52,666 bases of DNA from an uncultured Pelagibacteraceae bacterium (GTDB taxonomy: Bacteria > Pseudomonadota > Alphaproteobacteria > Pelagibacterales > Pelagibacteraceae). The notes beneath the pieces were generated by a model, which made no database searches, was not told the origin of the DNA, and saw nothing but the letters and a program-made list of their open reading frames with translations. A program made the position numbers and the translations under genes. This document shows positions 1-7,664 of this stretch, in pieces (the stretch's first letter is position 1; each line of letters begins with the position of its first letter). The DNA lies in contig CACKXR010000006.1 in NCBI GenBank assembly GCA_902604175.1, positions 1-52,666 of the forward strand. Reading direction: 5' to 3'.

Positions 1-2
1 AA

Positions 3-104
3 TCTTTTGGAATTATTCTTTTATCTTTCCTAATTATAGCATTTTTGTCTATTTCATTTGTTATGAGTAGAATGAATATGCTGCCGGTTAATCAAATAAG
101 CTAA
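3..104 (+). CDS. C-terminal tail of a membrane protein (partial)
   Basis: An open frame enters from the left edge and ends at a TAA at 102-104, giving 33 residues. The first 20 or so are strongly hydrophobic (LLSFLIIAFLSISFVMS) and read as the last transmembrane helix, followed by a short polar tail ending NQIS. The body of the gene is outside the window, so I cannot name the family. Its stop codon overlaps by four bases the stop of the convergent small gene at 101-268, which supports both frames being real in such a compact genome. Confidence 0.55.
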   Translation, partial: SFGIILLSFLIIAFLSISFVMSRMNMLPVNQIS

Positions 105-268
105 AGTGGGAAAATAGTTTTAGAAATCCTACAAGATTTACAAAGTTTAAACCCTGTCATAATTAGATTTTGAAATACACTTTCATCTTCTTTTCTGCAT
201 TCATCACATATATTGTTCAAGTCGTTACTATCCTTATCTTTAATATCTTTTTCTAAATCTTTAGTCAT
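101..268 (-). CDS. small zinc-ribbon-like protein, 55 aa
   Basis: A 55-residue frame starts at an ATG at 268 that overlaps the end of the DUF3726 gene (stop 263-261), and stops at 101. It carries two CxxC knuckles, CDEC and CKSC, separated by 18 residues, which is the usual layout of a zinc ribbon or small zinc finger. The N-terminus is highly charged (MTKDLEKDIKDKDSND). I do not recognise the family. Translational coupling to the upstream gene and the paired cysteines make a real gene more likely than chance. It looks like the fourth and last member of the operon that begins with the M19-like gene. A metal-binding or protein-contact role is inference only. Confidence 0.6.
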   Translation of the reverse strand: MTKDLEKDIKDKDSNDLNNICDECRKEDESVFQNLIMTGFKLCKSCRISKTIFPL

Positions 269-872
269 TATCTGTTAAACCTGCTCCAGCAGCACCTTTT
301 TTAAGACTATCAGTTTCTTCCACAAAAGTATTTTCGGATAATTTATATAAACTGTTCCATTCATCTTCATTAAAGTTATCTTTATTTTCAATAAAATTGA
401 TCTCTAAGTTTTTAGAATAATTAGGAAATTCTATATTTAAAAAGTTAGAGTAAATATTTACGTTTAAATTTAATAAAATTTCTTTCTCTTCAAATTTAAC
501 TTTAATTTTTTTTCCAATTATTTCTGAAGATCTACTCAAAAATGATAAAAAAATAATTGGGTAGGCGATGTTTGAGATATAAATTTTTTCGTAATTTTCT
601 AGTATTTTTAGTTGATCTAAAAAACTAATTCCTAAAATGATTGGACAATAAGGATTTGAAGAAGAGGAATTTGACTGATTTATTGAACTTAAGTTCTCAT
701 ACGTATTTTTTTTCTTGTCAATAAAATAAGAGTTTAGATGTTTGATACCGGGTAAATTAAACATCTCTAATTGTCTTATACATTTTCCAATTTCCTCAGC
801 TTCACCCCATGAAAATCCAGCAGCTTTTGATGCTCTTTTAGCTGTAGTTTCAATCTCGCTTAAGGATTTCAT
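261..872 (-). CDS. DUF3726 family protein, 203 aa
   Basis: The N-terminus (MKSLSEIETTAKRASKAAGF, then SWGEAEEIGK) matches my memory of the DUF3726 family, in which a Ser-Leu-Ser-Glu-Ile start and a Ser-Trp-Gly-x-Ala-Glu-Glu stretch are characteristic. About 200 residues is the normal family size. A second conserved-looking block, CPIILGISFLDQ, lies near residue 75. No enzyme motif, signal peptide or membrane helix is visible, and the function of the family is unknown to me. The gene starts 3 bases after the 553-residue gene ends and its stop overlaps the start of the zinc-ribbon gene, so it is very probably cotranscribed with both. Confidence 0.75.
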   Translation of the reverse strand: MKSLSEIETTAKRASKAAGFSWGEAEEIGKCIRQLEMFNLPGIKHLNSYFIDKKKNTYENLSSINQSNSSSSNPYCPIILGISFLDQLKILENYEKIYISNIAYPIIFLSFLSRSSEIIGKKIKVKFEEKEILLNLNVNIYSNFLNIEFPNYSKNLEINFIENKDNFNEDEWNSLYKLSENTFVEETDSLKKGAAGAGLTDND

Positions 873-875
873 TTT

Positions 876-2537
876 TTAATTACTTGACCTATAGACCCAC
901 TGTTCGTCATAGTTTTGTAATTCATCAGGTAGTGGTGCTCCTTGGAACATACAAATTCTTAACCATTTATCTGATCGTGGATCAAATTTTAAGGCTCCAA
1001 AAAAAGATAGCTTTAACCTTAGCATATCTATAGGCATTAGATTTTTACCAATAGTATTATCTTGTATCTCAGAGTATGGAAATTTTTCAACAATAAATAC
1101 TCTTCTAACAATGTGTCTAAGCTCAGAATTTTTAGACAAAAATTCTGCAACAGTAGAATTTTTTTTCGTATCTAGTAATTTTTTATGCAATTTTTTTACA
1201 TCTCTAGCTATTGCAAGTGGTTGTTCTAATTTGGATCCGCCTTCTTTAAATCTATCAGCTAATCTTGGCTCCTCTTTATTCTTAGAAATAAACCAAAAAT
1301 TTTGTGTATTTTGTTTTTTTTCAAAGTTTATTTTTAAAATATTTGAATATTTTTTTTCAATAATATTGATTAAATCTTTAGTTGTTCTGTTGGTTGGAAT
1401 AGTAAAATATTTATCCTCCTCAGAACTCATCTGACTTACTAAAGGATTAGTTATTTCATTATATGGTTCCATCATAATAGAAACTACATACTCAATACAC
1501 TCCTCACATGCTTTATCTTCTAACCAAAGATATATTTGGTTAAAAGGGTATTCGTCTTCAAAATCAAAATTATTATCAATAAAGTGCATAAATTTTTTTA
1601 TGTCTTTTAATAGGTTTTTAATTTTAATTTGCTGATACTCACTATCAGTATTCCAGCTAGTAATGTTTGTTAAAGATTTTTTAAGGCAATCAATAAATAA
1701 AACACTGTCTTTTTTCTTAACTATTTTTATTTCTCTTATTTTTTTTAAGGCGATCTCTCTGCTCATTACCCAATTATTCAATAATGTTGGATGATTTACT
1801 ATAAATGGAGCCATACCTAATCCAGTAGAATTTCCAATACCTAAATTTTTACAAATCTTTCTATCTAATACAACAGATTTACTGGGATTTTTGTGATGAG
1901 CAACGTGGTTTACTTGATCAAATGTAAATTGCCTAACTAAATAAACTAGCATCATTTCCAATCTAAAAGGACCATTGATTTCTTCTCTGTTCTTAATTCT
2001 AAAACGATCTGCTAAGCCAAATTTTCCGGACCCATATACTGCAGTTGTTCTGTACAAATATCCAACATTTGATAGTAATTCTAAATCTGGTTGTTTACCT
2101 TCACTTAATCTTTCAACTACATGATTAAATACTCGAACAGATTTATTTGCTCTGGACAATGTCAGCTCTTTAAATGAAAGTCTACCAACTTCCTGCCTTG
2201 GTACTTCATTTTTAAGTCTATCAATATCTTTTTGTGTAGGAACACCATCATGCAATGTAAATGCTGCATCCCATTTTGTTGCAATTACTCTATCAGATCT
2301 TTCGTCATCTTTAATTTTATTTGCAAAACAAATTAGTGAATAAGTTCTTTTATCTTTCTTAAAAGAGTAGACCGCATGTCCATAACCAAATCTGTCTAGA
2401 TTAAATAAATCTCTCTTATATTCCCAGTCTTTAAATTCATTAAGAAAGCTTCTTAAAAAAGACAGTTTAGACTGATGAAATGATCCCAATCTTGACAATT
2501 TCATTATCGTGTTTGGATCTCTAAGTTGAACTTTCAT
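876..2537 (-). CDS. conserved-looking protein of unknown function, 553 aa
   Basis: A long soluble protein that I do not recognise. It has no signal peptide and no membrane helix. The N-terminal 250 residues look better conserved in character than the rest (for example GYGHAVYSFKKDKRTYSLIC, and the His-rich stretch NHVAHHKNPSKSVVLDRK near 210-230). The middle, about 270-400, is charged and probably helical. The Asn/Arg-rich C-terminus has an aromatic run (DKWLRICMFQGAPLPDELQN). The gene sits 2 bases after the dipeptidase-like gene and 3 bases before the DUF3726 gene, so its role is probably tied to theirs. Start chosen at the ATG at 2537; the frame fills the gap exactly. Confidence 0.7.
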   Translation of the reverse strand: MKVQLRDPNTIMKLSRLGSFHQSKLSFLRSFLNEFKDWEYKRDLFNLDRFGYGHAVYSFKKDKRTYSLICFANKIKDDERSDRVIATKWDAAFTLHDGVPTQKDIDRLKNEVPRQEVGRLSFKELTLSRANKSVRVFNHVVERLSEGKQPDLELLSNVGYLYRTTAVYGSGKFGLADRFRIKNREEINGPFRLEMMLVYLVRQFTFDQVNHVAHHKNPSKSVVLDRKICKNLGIGNSTGLGMAPFIVNHPTLLNNWVMSREIALKKIREIKIVKKKDSVLFIDCLKKSLTNITSWNTDSEYQQIKIKNLLKDIKKFMHFIDNNFDFEDEYPFNQIYLWLEDKACEECIEYVVSIMMEPYNEITNPLVSQMSSEEDKYFTIPTNRTTKDLINIIEKKYSNILKINFEKKQNTQNFWFISKNKEEPRLADRFKEGGSKLEQPLAIARDVKKLHKKLLDTKKNSTVAEFLSKNSELRHIVRRVFIVEKFPYSEIQDNTIGKNLMPIDMLRLKLSFFGALKFDPRSDKWLRICMFQGAPLPDELQNYDEQWVYRSSN

Positions 2538-2539
2538 AA

Positions 2540-3505
2540 CTAAATTAATTTATAGAAATTGTACCAGTTGTTTCCAAGTATTCCATTTGTCTCTACATCA
2601 GAAAATCCAACTTTTTTAAGACCTTTTTCGATATTTGAAAAACCCCTAGCGTCCTTAAACCATTCAGGTTGTTTGGGAAAGCCAGGTTTATTTTTATTAC
2701 CTTCACCAAAATTTGTGCGTTTAGACCATGTTCCGTTTCTCATCCATTCAACAACACTATCAGGTTGCTGTAGGCAAAGATCAGATCCGATACCTATTTG
2801 TTTCGTGTTCATTATTTCAGCTGTCTTAGCAACCATCTCACAAAAACTTTCAAGAGTACAATTTGTATTATCTTTCAAATGATGAGGATATAAAGATAAT
2901 CCAAGAATACCTCCGCTATCACTTAAAATTTTTAACAAATCAGACGATTTGTTTCTTTTTGCAGGATGCCAAAAATTTGGATTTGCATGGGTTATTGCTA
3001 TTGGTTTTTGACTTAATTCGATTGCGTCAATTGTACTTTTTTCAGCTGAATGTGACATGTCAATTACTACACCCACCCTATTCATTTCTTTTATGACTTC
3101 ACGTCCAAAATTTGTAACTCCACTATCTGTATTTTCATAGCAACCAGTAGCTAATAATGATTGGTTGTTATAAGTTAGCTGCATAAATCGGCAACCTAGT
3201 TTATGTATTTTTTCAACTAATTTTATATCATCCTCTATGGGAGAACAATTTTGAAAACCAAAAAAAATTGCAGTTTTTTTCTCTTTATTTGCCTTATCTA
3301 TATCTTTGTAGTCCCAGCCTTGAAATATTATATCTGAGTTTTCTTTAAAAAGTTTTTCCCATTTTTTAATCTCATTTAATAACTCATCGTAGTCTTCATG
3401 ATAAACTATTGTAACATGAACAGCATCAAGACCTGCAGATCTGTTAAACTCGAAGGTTTCTCTTGACCAATTACAATATTGAAGGTTATCAATTTTAAAA
3501 TTCAT
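2540..3505 (-). CDS. divergent membrane dipeptidase family (M19) protein, 321 aa
   Basis: The fold is recognisable as peptidase family M19 (renal-type dipeptidase). FMQLTYNN near 107, GREVIKEMNRVGVVIDMSHS at 134-153 and AITHANP near 170 match the family core, and His152 and His173 have the same 21-residue spacing as the two metal-binding histidines of the family. The other usual ligands appear changed: the N-terminal His-x-Asp is Leu-Gln-Tyr (IDNLQY) and the bridging Glu is Gln85 in GFQNC. There is no signal peptide, so it is probably cytoplasmic. It may therefore not be a classic binuclear-zinc dipeptidase. It is the first gene of a four-gene operon with unknown partners, divergent from purE. 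Confidence 0.75.
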   Translation of the reverse strand: MNFKIDNLQYCNWSRETFEFNRSAGLDAVHVTIVYHEDYDELLNEIKKWEKLFKENSDIIFQGWDYKDIDKANKEKKTAIFFGFQNCSPIEDDIKLVEKIHKLGCRFMQLTYNNQSLLATGCYENTDSGVTNFGREVIKEMNRVGVVIDMSHSAEKSTIDAIELSQKPIAITHANPNFWHPAKRNKSSDLLKILSDSGGILGLSLYPHHLKDNTNCTLESFCEMVAKTAEIMNTKQIGIGSDLCLQQPDSVVEWMRNGTWSKRTNFGEGNKNKPGFPKQPEWFKDARGFSNIEKGLKKVGFSDVETNGILGNNWYNFYKLI

Positions 3506-3596
3506 ATTAGTTGAACTCTAATCAATATGTTTTTAAATACTATTAATTTTATTGAAATTTTAAGTTAATTTTGAAATAAACTAATTACTATTTCTC

Positions 3597-4088
3597 ATGA
3601 AAAAAAATAGAAATCTAAAAGTTTCAATCGTTATGGGTAGTCAGTCTGATTATAAGACTATGCGGCAAGCGGAAATAACCCTAAAAAAAATTGGTATTTC
3701 TTTTGAAACAAAAATTGTATCAGCTCACAGAACTCCAAAAAGAATGTATAATTATGCTCTAAAAGTGGAACAAAATAATATAGGTGTAATCATAGCAGGT
3801 GCTGGAGGATCGGCACATTTACCCGGTATGATCTCAGCACTTACATCATTACCAGTTCTTGGTGTACCTATCGAAAGCAAAAAATTGAAAGGTTTAGACA
3901 GTCTATTATCAATAGCTCAAATGCCAAAAGGAATACCTGTTGGAACACTTGCTATTGGTGAAGACGGTGCAATTAATGCTGCATTACTAGCAGCGTCAAT
4001 AATAGCAAACCAGAATGCATCTGTTAAACGTAAATTGATCAACTGGAGATCTAGTCAAACTAAATCAGTAAAAAAAAATCCTAAATAA
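3597..4088 (+). CDS. purE: N5-carboxyaminoimidazole ribonucleotide mutase PurE
   Basis: PurE converts N5-CAIR to CAIR in purine synthesis in the cytoplasm. The 163-residue length is normal for class I PurE. Visible family blocks are GSQSD near 14, SAHRTPKRM near 42, AGAGGSAHLPGM near 67 and IAQMPKGIPVGTLAIG near 107. The C-terminus has a lysine-rich tail. purK begins on the very next base, so the pair is translated from one message and channels the unstable intermediate. The start ATG at 3597 has only a weak ribosome site. The 91-base gap upstream must hold divergent promoters for this operon and the M19-like operon. Confidence 0.97.
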   Translation: MKKNRNLKVSIVMGSQSDYKTMRQAEITLKKIGISFETKIVSAHRTPKRMYNYALKVEQNNIGVIIAGAGGSAHLPGMISALTSLPVLGVPIESKKLKGLDSLLSIAQMPKGIPVGTLAIGEDGAINAALLAASIIANQNASVKRKLINWRSSQTKSVKKNPK

Positions 4089-5135
4089 ATGTCTGATATT
4101 ACTCTTGGTATTATAGGGGGCGGACAGTTAGGTAGCATGTTAGCAATTGCTGCAAAAAAATTAAACGTTAAAACTATAATTTTTTCTGACGATTTAGATG
4201 CACCAGCTCAGAACTTTTGTAATCAATTTATTTCAGGAAATTATGATGACAAGAAGAAAATTAGTGATTTTGTTAATCAAGTTGACGTTGTAACTTATGA
4301 ATTTGAAAATATACCTTTTGAAACGCTTAACGAAATAAATAAGTTAAAACCAGTTTTACCTAAACCTTCAGTAAATAGACTCATTCAACATCGGTTGGCT
4401 GAAAAAGATTTTATAAATAAGTTAAATATCAGAACAACAAGATATGTATCTATTGAGAAAAAGTCAGACATAGACGCAGTAGAAGATTTTTTACCTGGGA
4501 TATTGAAGACAACAACATTAGGTTATGATGGTAAAGGACAGTATCCTATAAGTTCTATTAAAGAATTAAATTTAATTAATTTAGATTTTTCTAGAGGATA
4601 TATTCTTGAAAAACTAGTTAAACTTAAAAAGGAAATCTCAATAATAATAACTAGATTTAATAATAATAAATATGAAATTTATGAGCCTATTGAAAACACA
4701 CATGAAGATCAAATATTAAAACATGCTAAAATACCAGCTGATATAAGTGAAAAAATTTTTAATCAATCTAAAGATTGGGCCATTTTAATTGCTGAGGAAT
4801 TAAAATATGTGGGTACTTTGTGTGTAGAATTTTTTGTTGATAGAAATGATAACTTATATGTAAACGAAGTTGCACCAAGAGTACATAACTCTGGCCATCT
4901 AACAATAAATGCATACAATGTAAGCCAATTTGAAAATCATATTAGAGCTGTTTGTGGATTAGAGCAAATACCATTAAAAAAAATTTCTAATGCAAAAATG
5001 ATAAATTTACTTGGTGATCAGATATCTCATTACAGAAACGCCCCAAACTTAAAAGAGAATGAATATTTCTTTGATTATTTAAAAAAGGAGATTAAAGAAA
5101 AAAGAAAAATGGGTCATATCACAATATTAATTTAA
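4089..5135 (+). CDS. purK: N5-carboxyaminoimidazole ribonucleotide synthase PurK
   Basis: ATP-grasp enzyme that carboxylates AIR with bicarbonate and ATP to give N5-CAIR, the substrate of PurE. The N-terminus has the family start LGIIGGGQLGSML. The ATP-grasp core shows LKTTTLGYDGKGQ (about 138-150) and the metal-site region YVNEVAPRVHNSGH (about 256-270), both characteristic of PurK. At 348 residues it is full length. It directly abuts purE upstream and the GNAT gene downstream (start at 5136), forming a three-gene operon with no spacing. Confidence 0.96.
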   Translation: MSDITLGIIGGGQLGSMLAIAAKKLNVKTIIFSDDLDAPAQNFCNQFISGNYDDKKKISDFVNQVDVVTYEFENIPFETLNEINKLKPVLPKPSVNRLIQHRLAEKDFINKLNIRTTRYVSIEKKSDIDAVEDFLPGILKTTTLGYDGKGQYPISSIKELNLINLDFSRGYILEKLVKLKKEISIIITRFNNNKYEIYEPIENTHEDQILKHAKIPADISEKIFNQSKDWAILIAEELKYVGTLCVEFFVDRNDNLYVNEVAPRVHNSGHLTINAYNVSQFENHIRAVCGLEQIPLKKISNAKMINLLGDQISHYRNAPNLKENEYFFDYLKKEIKEKRKMGHITILI

Positions 5136-5603
5136 ATGTTTAGATCAATAGAAAGTAATTTTGACAATCCTAAAGTCCATGAACTTCTCAGCAAACACTT
5201 TGTTGAGCTTAGAGCTGCATCACCAAAAAGTAGTACTCATGTTTTGGATATTCCTGGATTAAAAGTATCATCAATTAAATTTTGGAGTTTATGGAAAAAT
5301 GAAAATTTAATAGGTTGCGGTGCTCTTAAACTTCTAGAAGAGGGTCATGGAGAATTTAAATCCATAAGAATTCATAATGATTTTAGAAATAAAGGTTATG
5401 GAGTTCATGTAATTAATCATTTGATAAAAGAGGCTGAGAAACTTAAGATTAAAAGATTAAGTATTGAGACTGGTGCAGGAGATTTTTTTTTACCAGCAAG
5501 AAAACTTTTCAAAAAATGTAAATTTGAGGAATGTCAACCTTTTGCACACTATAAAGAAGATGTAAATTCTGTATATTTAACCAAAATTATTGACACAAAT
5601 TAG
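5136..5603 (+). CDS. GNAT family N-acetyltransferase, 155 aa
   Basis: A GNAT acyltransferase, recognised by the acetyl-CoA binding block FRNKGYGVHVINHLIKEAEK (about residues 86-105, the R/Q-x-x-G-x-G/A type motif) and the later LSIETG block. The substrate cannot be read from the sequence. The relatives I recall are small acetyltransferases of the PhnO/YafP size class. It starts on the base after the purK stop, so it is the third gene of the pur operon, although a purine role is not implied. The acceptor may be a protein N-terminus or a small amine; this is open. Confidence 0.85.
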   Translation: MFRSIESNFDNPKVHELLSKHFVELRAASPKSSTHVLDIPGLKVSSIKFWSLWKNENLIGCGALKLLEEGHGEFKSIRIHNDFRNKGYGVHVINHLIKEAEKLKIKRLSIETGAGDFFLPARKLFKKCKFEECQPFAHYKEDVNSVYLTKIIDTN

Positions 5604-5719
5604 AAAATATTTTTAATTTATAATATATTTTGTTGACAAAACCCTCCAAAATCTAAACAAAGCCAGGATTACTTAATTATAAGTAATAAATTAATATAAC
5701 AAAAAGTAAGAAGATAAAT
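5604..5719 (+). promoter_or_regulatory. leader region of the cold-shock gene with a small hairpin
   Basis: This 116-base gap before the cold-shock gene is long for this genome and is probably an untranslated leader plus promoter. It holds a TTGACA at 5633-5638 without a convincing -10 at the right distance, a TATAAT at 5619-5624, and a 7-bp perfect hairpin ATTACTT/AAGTAAT at 5668-5687 with a 6-base loop. The ribosome site is a weak AAGAAG near 5708. Cold-shock mRNAs in other bacteria have structured leaders, but a thermosensor role here is only a guess. Confidence 0.35.
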
Positions 5720-5926
5720 ATGAGTCTACAAGGAAAAGTAAAATGGTTCAATCCAACCAAAGGTTTTGGTTTTATTGAAAGAGAAGATAAAGAAAAAGAT
5801 GTGTTTGTACATGTTTCAGCTGTTAGAGACGCTGGTATGAACGGTTTAGATGAGGGTCAAGCTTTGACTTTCGATGTTGAAGATGGTCCTAAAGGTCCTT
5901 CAGCAGTTAACTTAAAAACTGCATAA
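5720..5926 (+). CDS. cold-shock domain protein (CspA family), 68 aa
   Basis: Single cold-shock domain that binds single-stranded RNA and DNA and melts secondary structure. The RNP1-type motif KGFGFIER (about 14-21) and RNP2-type DVFVHVSA (about 27-34) are both present, with the usual start [10 protein letters not shown]. The length of 68 is canonical. It is transcribed alone, with a long leader and an inverted repeat downstream, so it probably has its own promoter and 3' end. The most useful name is CspA-like; which paralogue is not decidable. Confidence 0.95.
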   Translation: MSLQGKVKWFNPTKGFGFIEREDKEKDVFVHVSAVRDAGMNGLDEGQALTFDVEDGPKGPSAVNLKTA

Positions 5927-5938
5927 TTTCACACTTCC

Positions 5939-5991
5939 TATTGGCTGAAAACATTAAATTAGTTTTTCTATTTTATATATTTCAGCCAATA
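5939..5991 (+). terminator. 12-bp perfect inverted repeat after the cold-shock gene
   Basis: TATTGGCTGAAA at 5939-5950 pairs perfectly with TTTCAGCCAATA at 5980-5991 across a 29-base AT-rich loop. It starts 13 bases after the cold-shock stop codon, so it probably forms or protects the 3' end of that message. There is no T-run after it, so it is not a classic intrinsic terminator; mRNA stabilisation or processing is equally possible. Confidence 0.5.
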
Positions 5992-6072
5992 CCGAATAAT
6001 GAAAATCAACGTTTAAACACAATTATTAATTATAAAAAATTAAAATCAAAATTTATAAATTAATTAGAAATT

Positions 6073-6819
6073 ATGATTGGAATTTTAGGTGGAATGGGGA
6101 CTCAAGCAGGACTTGATTTTTGTAACAAACTTGCAGTTCTGAATAGAGGAAGAATTGATCAAGAATATCCATTATTTTTACTATACAACAAATCTAATAT
6201 TCCTGGTAGACCTGAGTCAATTGGATCTCAAACAAAAAATCTTTCTAACAAATCTACAAACAAGAAAAGTAAAATAAAGTACGAAAGAGTTTTAAAAAGT
6301 TTACTTAAAGGTTGTAAATTACTTGAGAAAAATAAATGTAAATTTATTGTTATCCCCTGCAATACTGCTCATTATTGGTACGATGATTTGCGAAAGAAAA
6401 TAAATATTCCCATAATAAATATGCCTAAAGAAGTATTTAAATTCACAAAAAAAAATTGTAAAAAAAATTCAAAAGTGGGTCTTTTAGCCACCGAGGGTAC
6501 TTTGAAAACTGGCATTTATAATAATTTTTTTGATAAAAATTATAATCTTATAATACCCTCAGAAAATGTTCAGAAAAACTCAGTAAACAAAGCAATTAAA
6601 TTTGTAAAAATGGGTAATGTTCGTGCAGCAGAAAAAGCAATCAAGCCAGCAATAAAATATTTAATGAACATTAAATGCAAAAAAATAATTTTGGGATGTA
6701 CAGAACTTCCAATAGCAATATTTGCTTTCAAATCATTTAAAAATATAAAATCTTCAAAAATATTTTTAGATCCTAATCTTATTTTGGCAGAGTCTGCTAT
6801 GGCAAAACATAAAAATTAA
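6073..6819 (+). CDS. aspartate/glutamate racemase family protein, 248 aa
   Basis: Cofactor-independent Asp/Glu/hydantoin racemase fold. The two catalytic-cysteine motifs are both present: IPCNTAH with Cys96 and GCTELP with Cys209. The N-terminus has the family start MIGILGGMG. Such enzymes interconvert L- and D-aspartate or glutamate by a two-cysteine mechanism. The length fits the YgeA-like aspartate racemase group rather than MurI, whose cysteine motifs differ. Substrate is inferred, not shown. The next gene follows after 3 bases and is likely cotranscribed. Confidence 0.85.
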   Translation: MIGILGGMGTQAGLDFCNKLAVLNRGRIDQEYPLFLLYNKSNIPGRPESIGSQTKNLSNKSTNKKSKIKYERVLKSLLKGCKLLEKNKCKFIVIPCNTAHYWYDDLRKKINIPIINMPKEVFKFTKKNCKKNSKVGLLATEGTLKTGIYNNFFDKNYNLIIPSENVQKNSVNKAIKFVKMGNVRAAEKAIKPAIKYLMNIKCKKIILGCTELPIAIFAFKSFKNIKSSKIFLDPNLILAESAMAKHKN

Positions 6820-6822
6820 GTT

Positions 6823-7263
6823 ATGCAGTCAAAGATTGAAAAGCCATATTTGCTTAGAGTTGCTGAATTTATTTATTTTAAAATAATTGAAATTAAAAAT
6901 AAAAATCCAGAAACTAATAACATTCAAGCATTTGAAATATTTATGACATCTAAAGAGTATGAATTAATTAGCTCAGGTAAGTTTCATGATAAATGGTTTG
7001 AAAAATTAAAAAGGAACAAATTTGTTGATGAAGTTACAGGTAAGAAAATAAACATTGAAACTTTGAAATTATTAGAAGTACAAAAAGATTCTATGATAAA
7101 ACTTTTAATGAAAATTCCTAAACTCTATTATACCAAAAGCCATTTCCCATTAGAAATATCTCAAAGAGCCTTTGATCATCTTTGGCGAGTCTGTGAAAGT
7201 TATGAGATGTGGTGTAAGGAGACGAAACAAGACAAATTAATAAAATTAGATATTCTAAATTAG
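6823..7263 (+). CDS. hypothetical protein, 146 aa
   Basis: Not recognised. A soluble, lysine-rich and largely helical-looking protein with no signal peptide or membrane segment. A Trp/Cys cluster, HLWRVCESYEMWCKETKQDK, lies near the C-terminus. It begins 3 bases after the racemase-family gene and is probably in the same operon. Its stop overlaps the convergent lipoprotein gene by four bases. Real coding is supported by this tight packing and by the uninterrupted length in an AT-rich genome. Confidence 0.65.
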   Translation: MQSKIEKPYLLRVAEFIYFKIIEIKNKNPETNNIQAFEIFMTSKEYELISSGKFHDKWFEKLKRNKFVDEVTGKKINIETLKLLEVQKDSMIKLLMKIPKLYYTKSHFPLEISQRAFDHLWRVCESYEMWCKETKQDKLIKLDILN

Positions 7264-7556
7264 TTAGATAACAATTTTTGTCTAGTATTTTGTATTCTAT
7301 TTTCTAATAACTTTTTTAATTTAACGTGAAGTTTTTTTTCTTTATTTTTTTCATCAACTGTATCTTTAATATGGGATAAAACATCTTTACCAGTTTCATT
7401 TTTCAATGCTGTATTAGCCCCATATTGAAGACTTGCTTGAAATACATTTCCTGTAGTAGCAACAGTTACTCCTGGGCCTAAAAGGGATGTTGTTTGAAAG
7501 CATCCTGATAAAAATATTAAACAAAAGGTGAGAAAAAATATTTTTAATATTTTCAT
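7260..7556 (-). CDS. small lipoprotein, 98 aa
   Basis: The N-terminus is a clear lipoprotein signal: MKILK, a hydrophobic core, and the lipobox LSGC with the lipidated Cys at about residue 19. After that comes a Gly/Ala/Thr-rich stretch (LLGPGVTVATTGNVFQASLQ) that looks able to associate with a membrane, then a charged helical C-terminus (about 55-98). It is presumably anchored in the inner or outer membrane on the periplasmic side. No function is known to me. It is divergent from the EamA transporter gene. Confidence 0.75.
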   Translation of the reverse strand: MKILKIFFLTFCLIFLSGCFQTTSLLGPGVTVATTGNVFQASLQYGANTALKNETGKDVLSHIKDTVDEKNKEKKLHVKLKKLLENRIQNTRQKLLSN

Positions 7557-7664
7557 AACAGAGTATTTAATTAATACTGATTTAAGTATTCAACTCAAGA
7601 TAGAAATAGATCAAACTGAGTATTATTATTGAGACTATGTTTAATAATTAACTATAAAACAAAA

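Noticed and set aside
1111-1434. 107-residue plus-strand open frame
   Set aside because: Lies wholly inside the 553-residue gene on the other strand, is Phe/Ser-rich antisense of lysine/glutamate codons, and has no ribosome site.
7629-7664. TTG start giving 12 extra residues on the EamA transporter
   Set aside because: The extra MRLCLIINYKTK is not part of the family N-terminus; the ATG at 7665 places the first helix normally.
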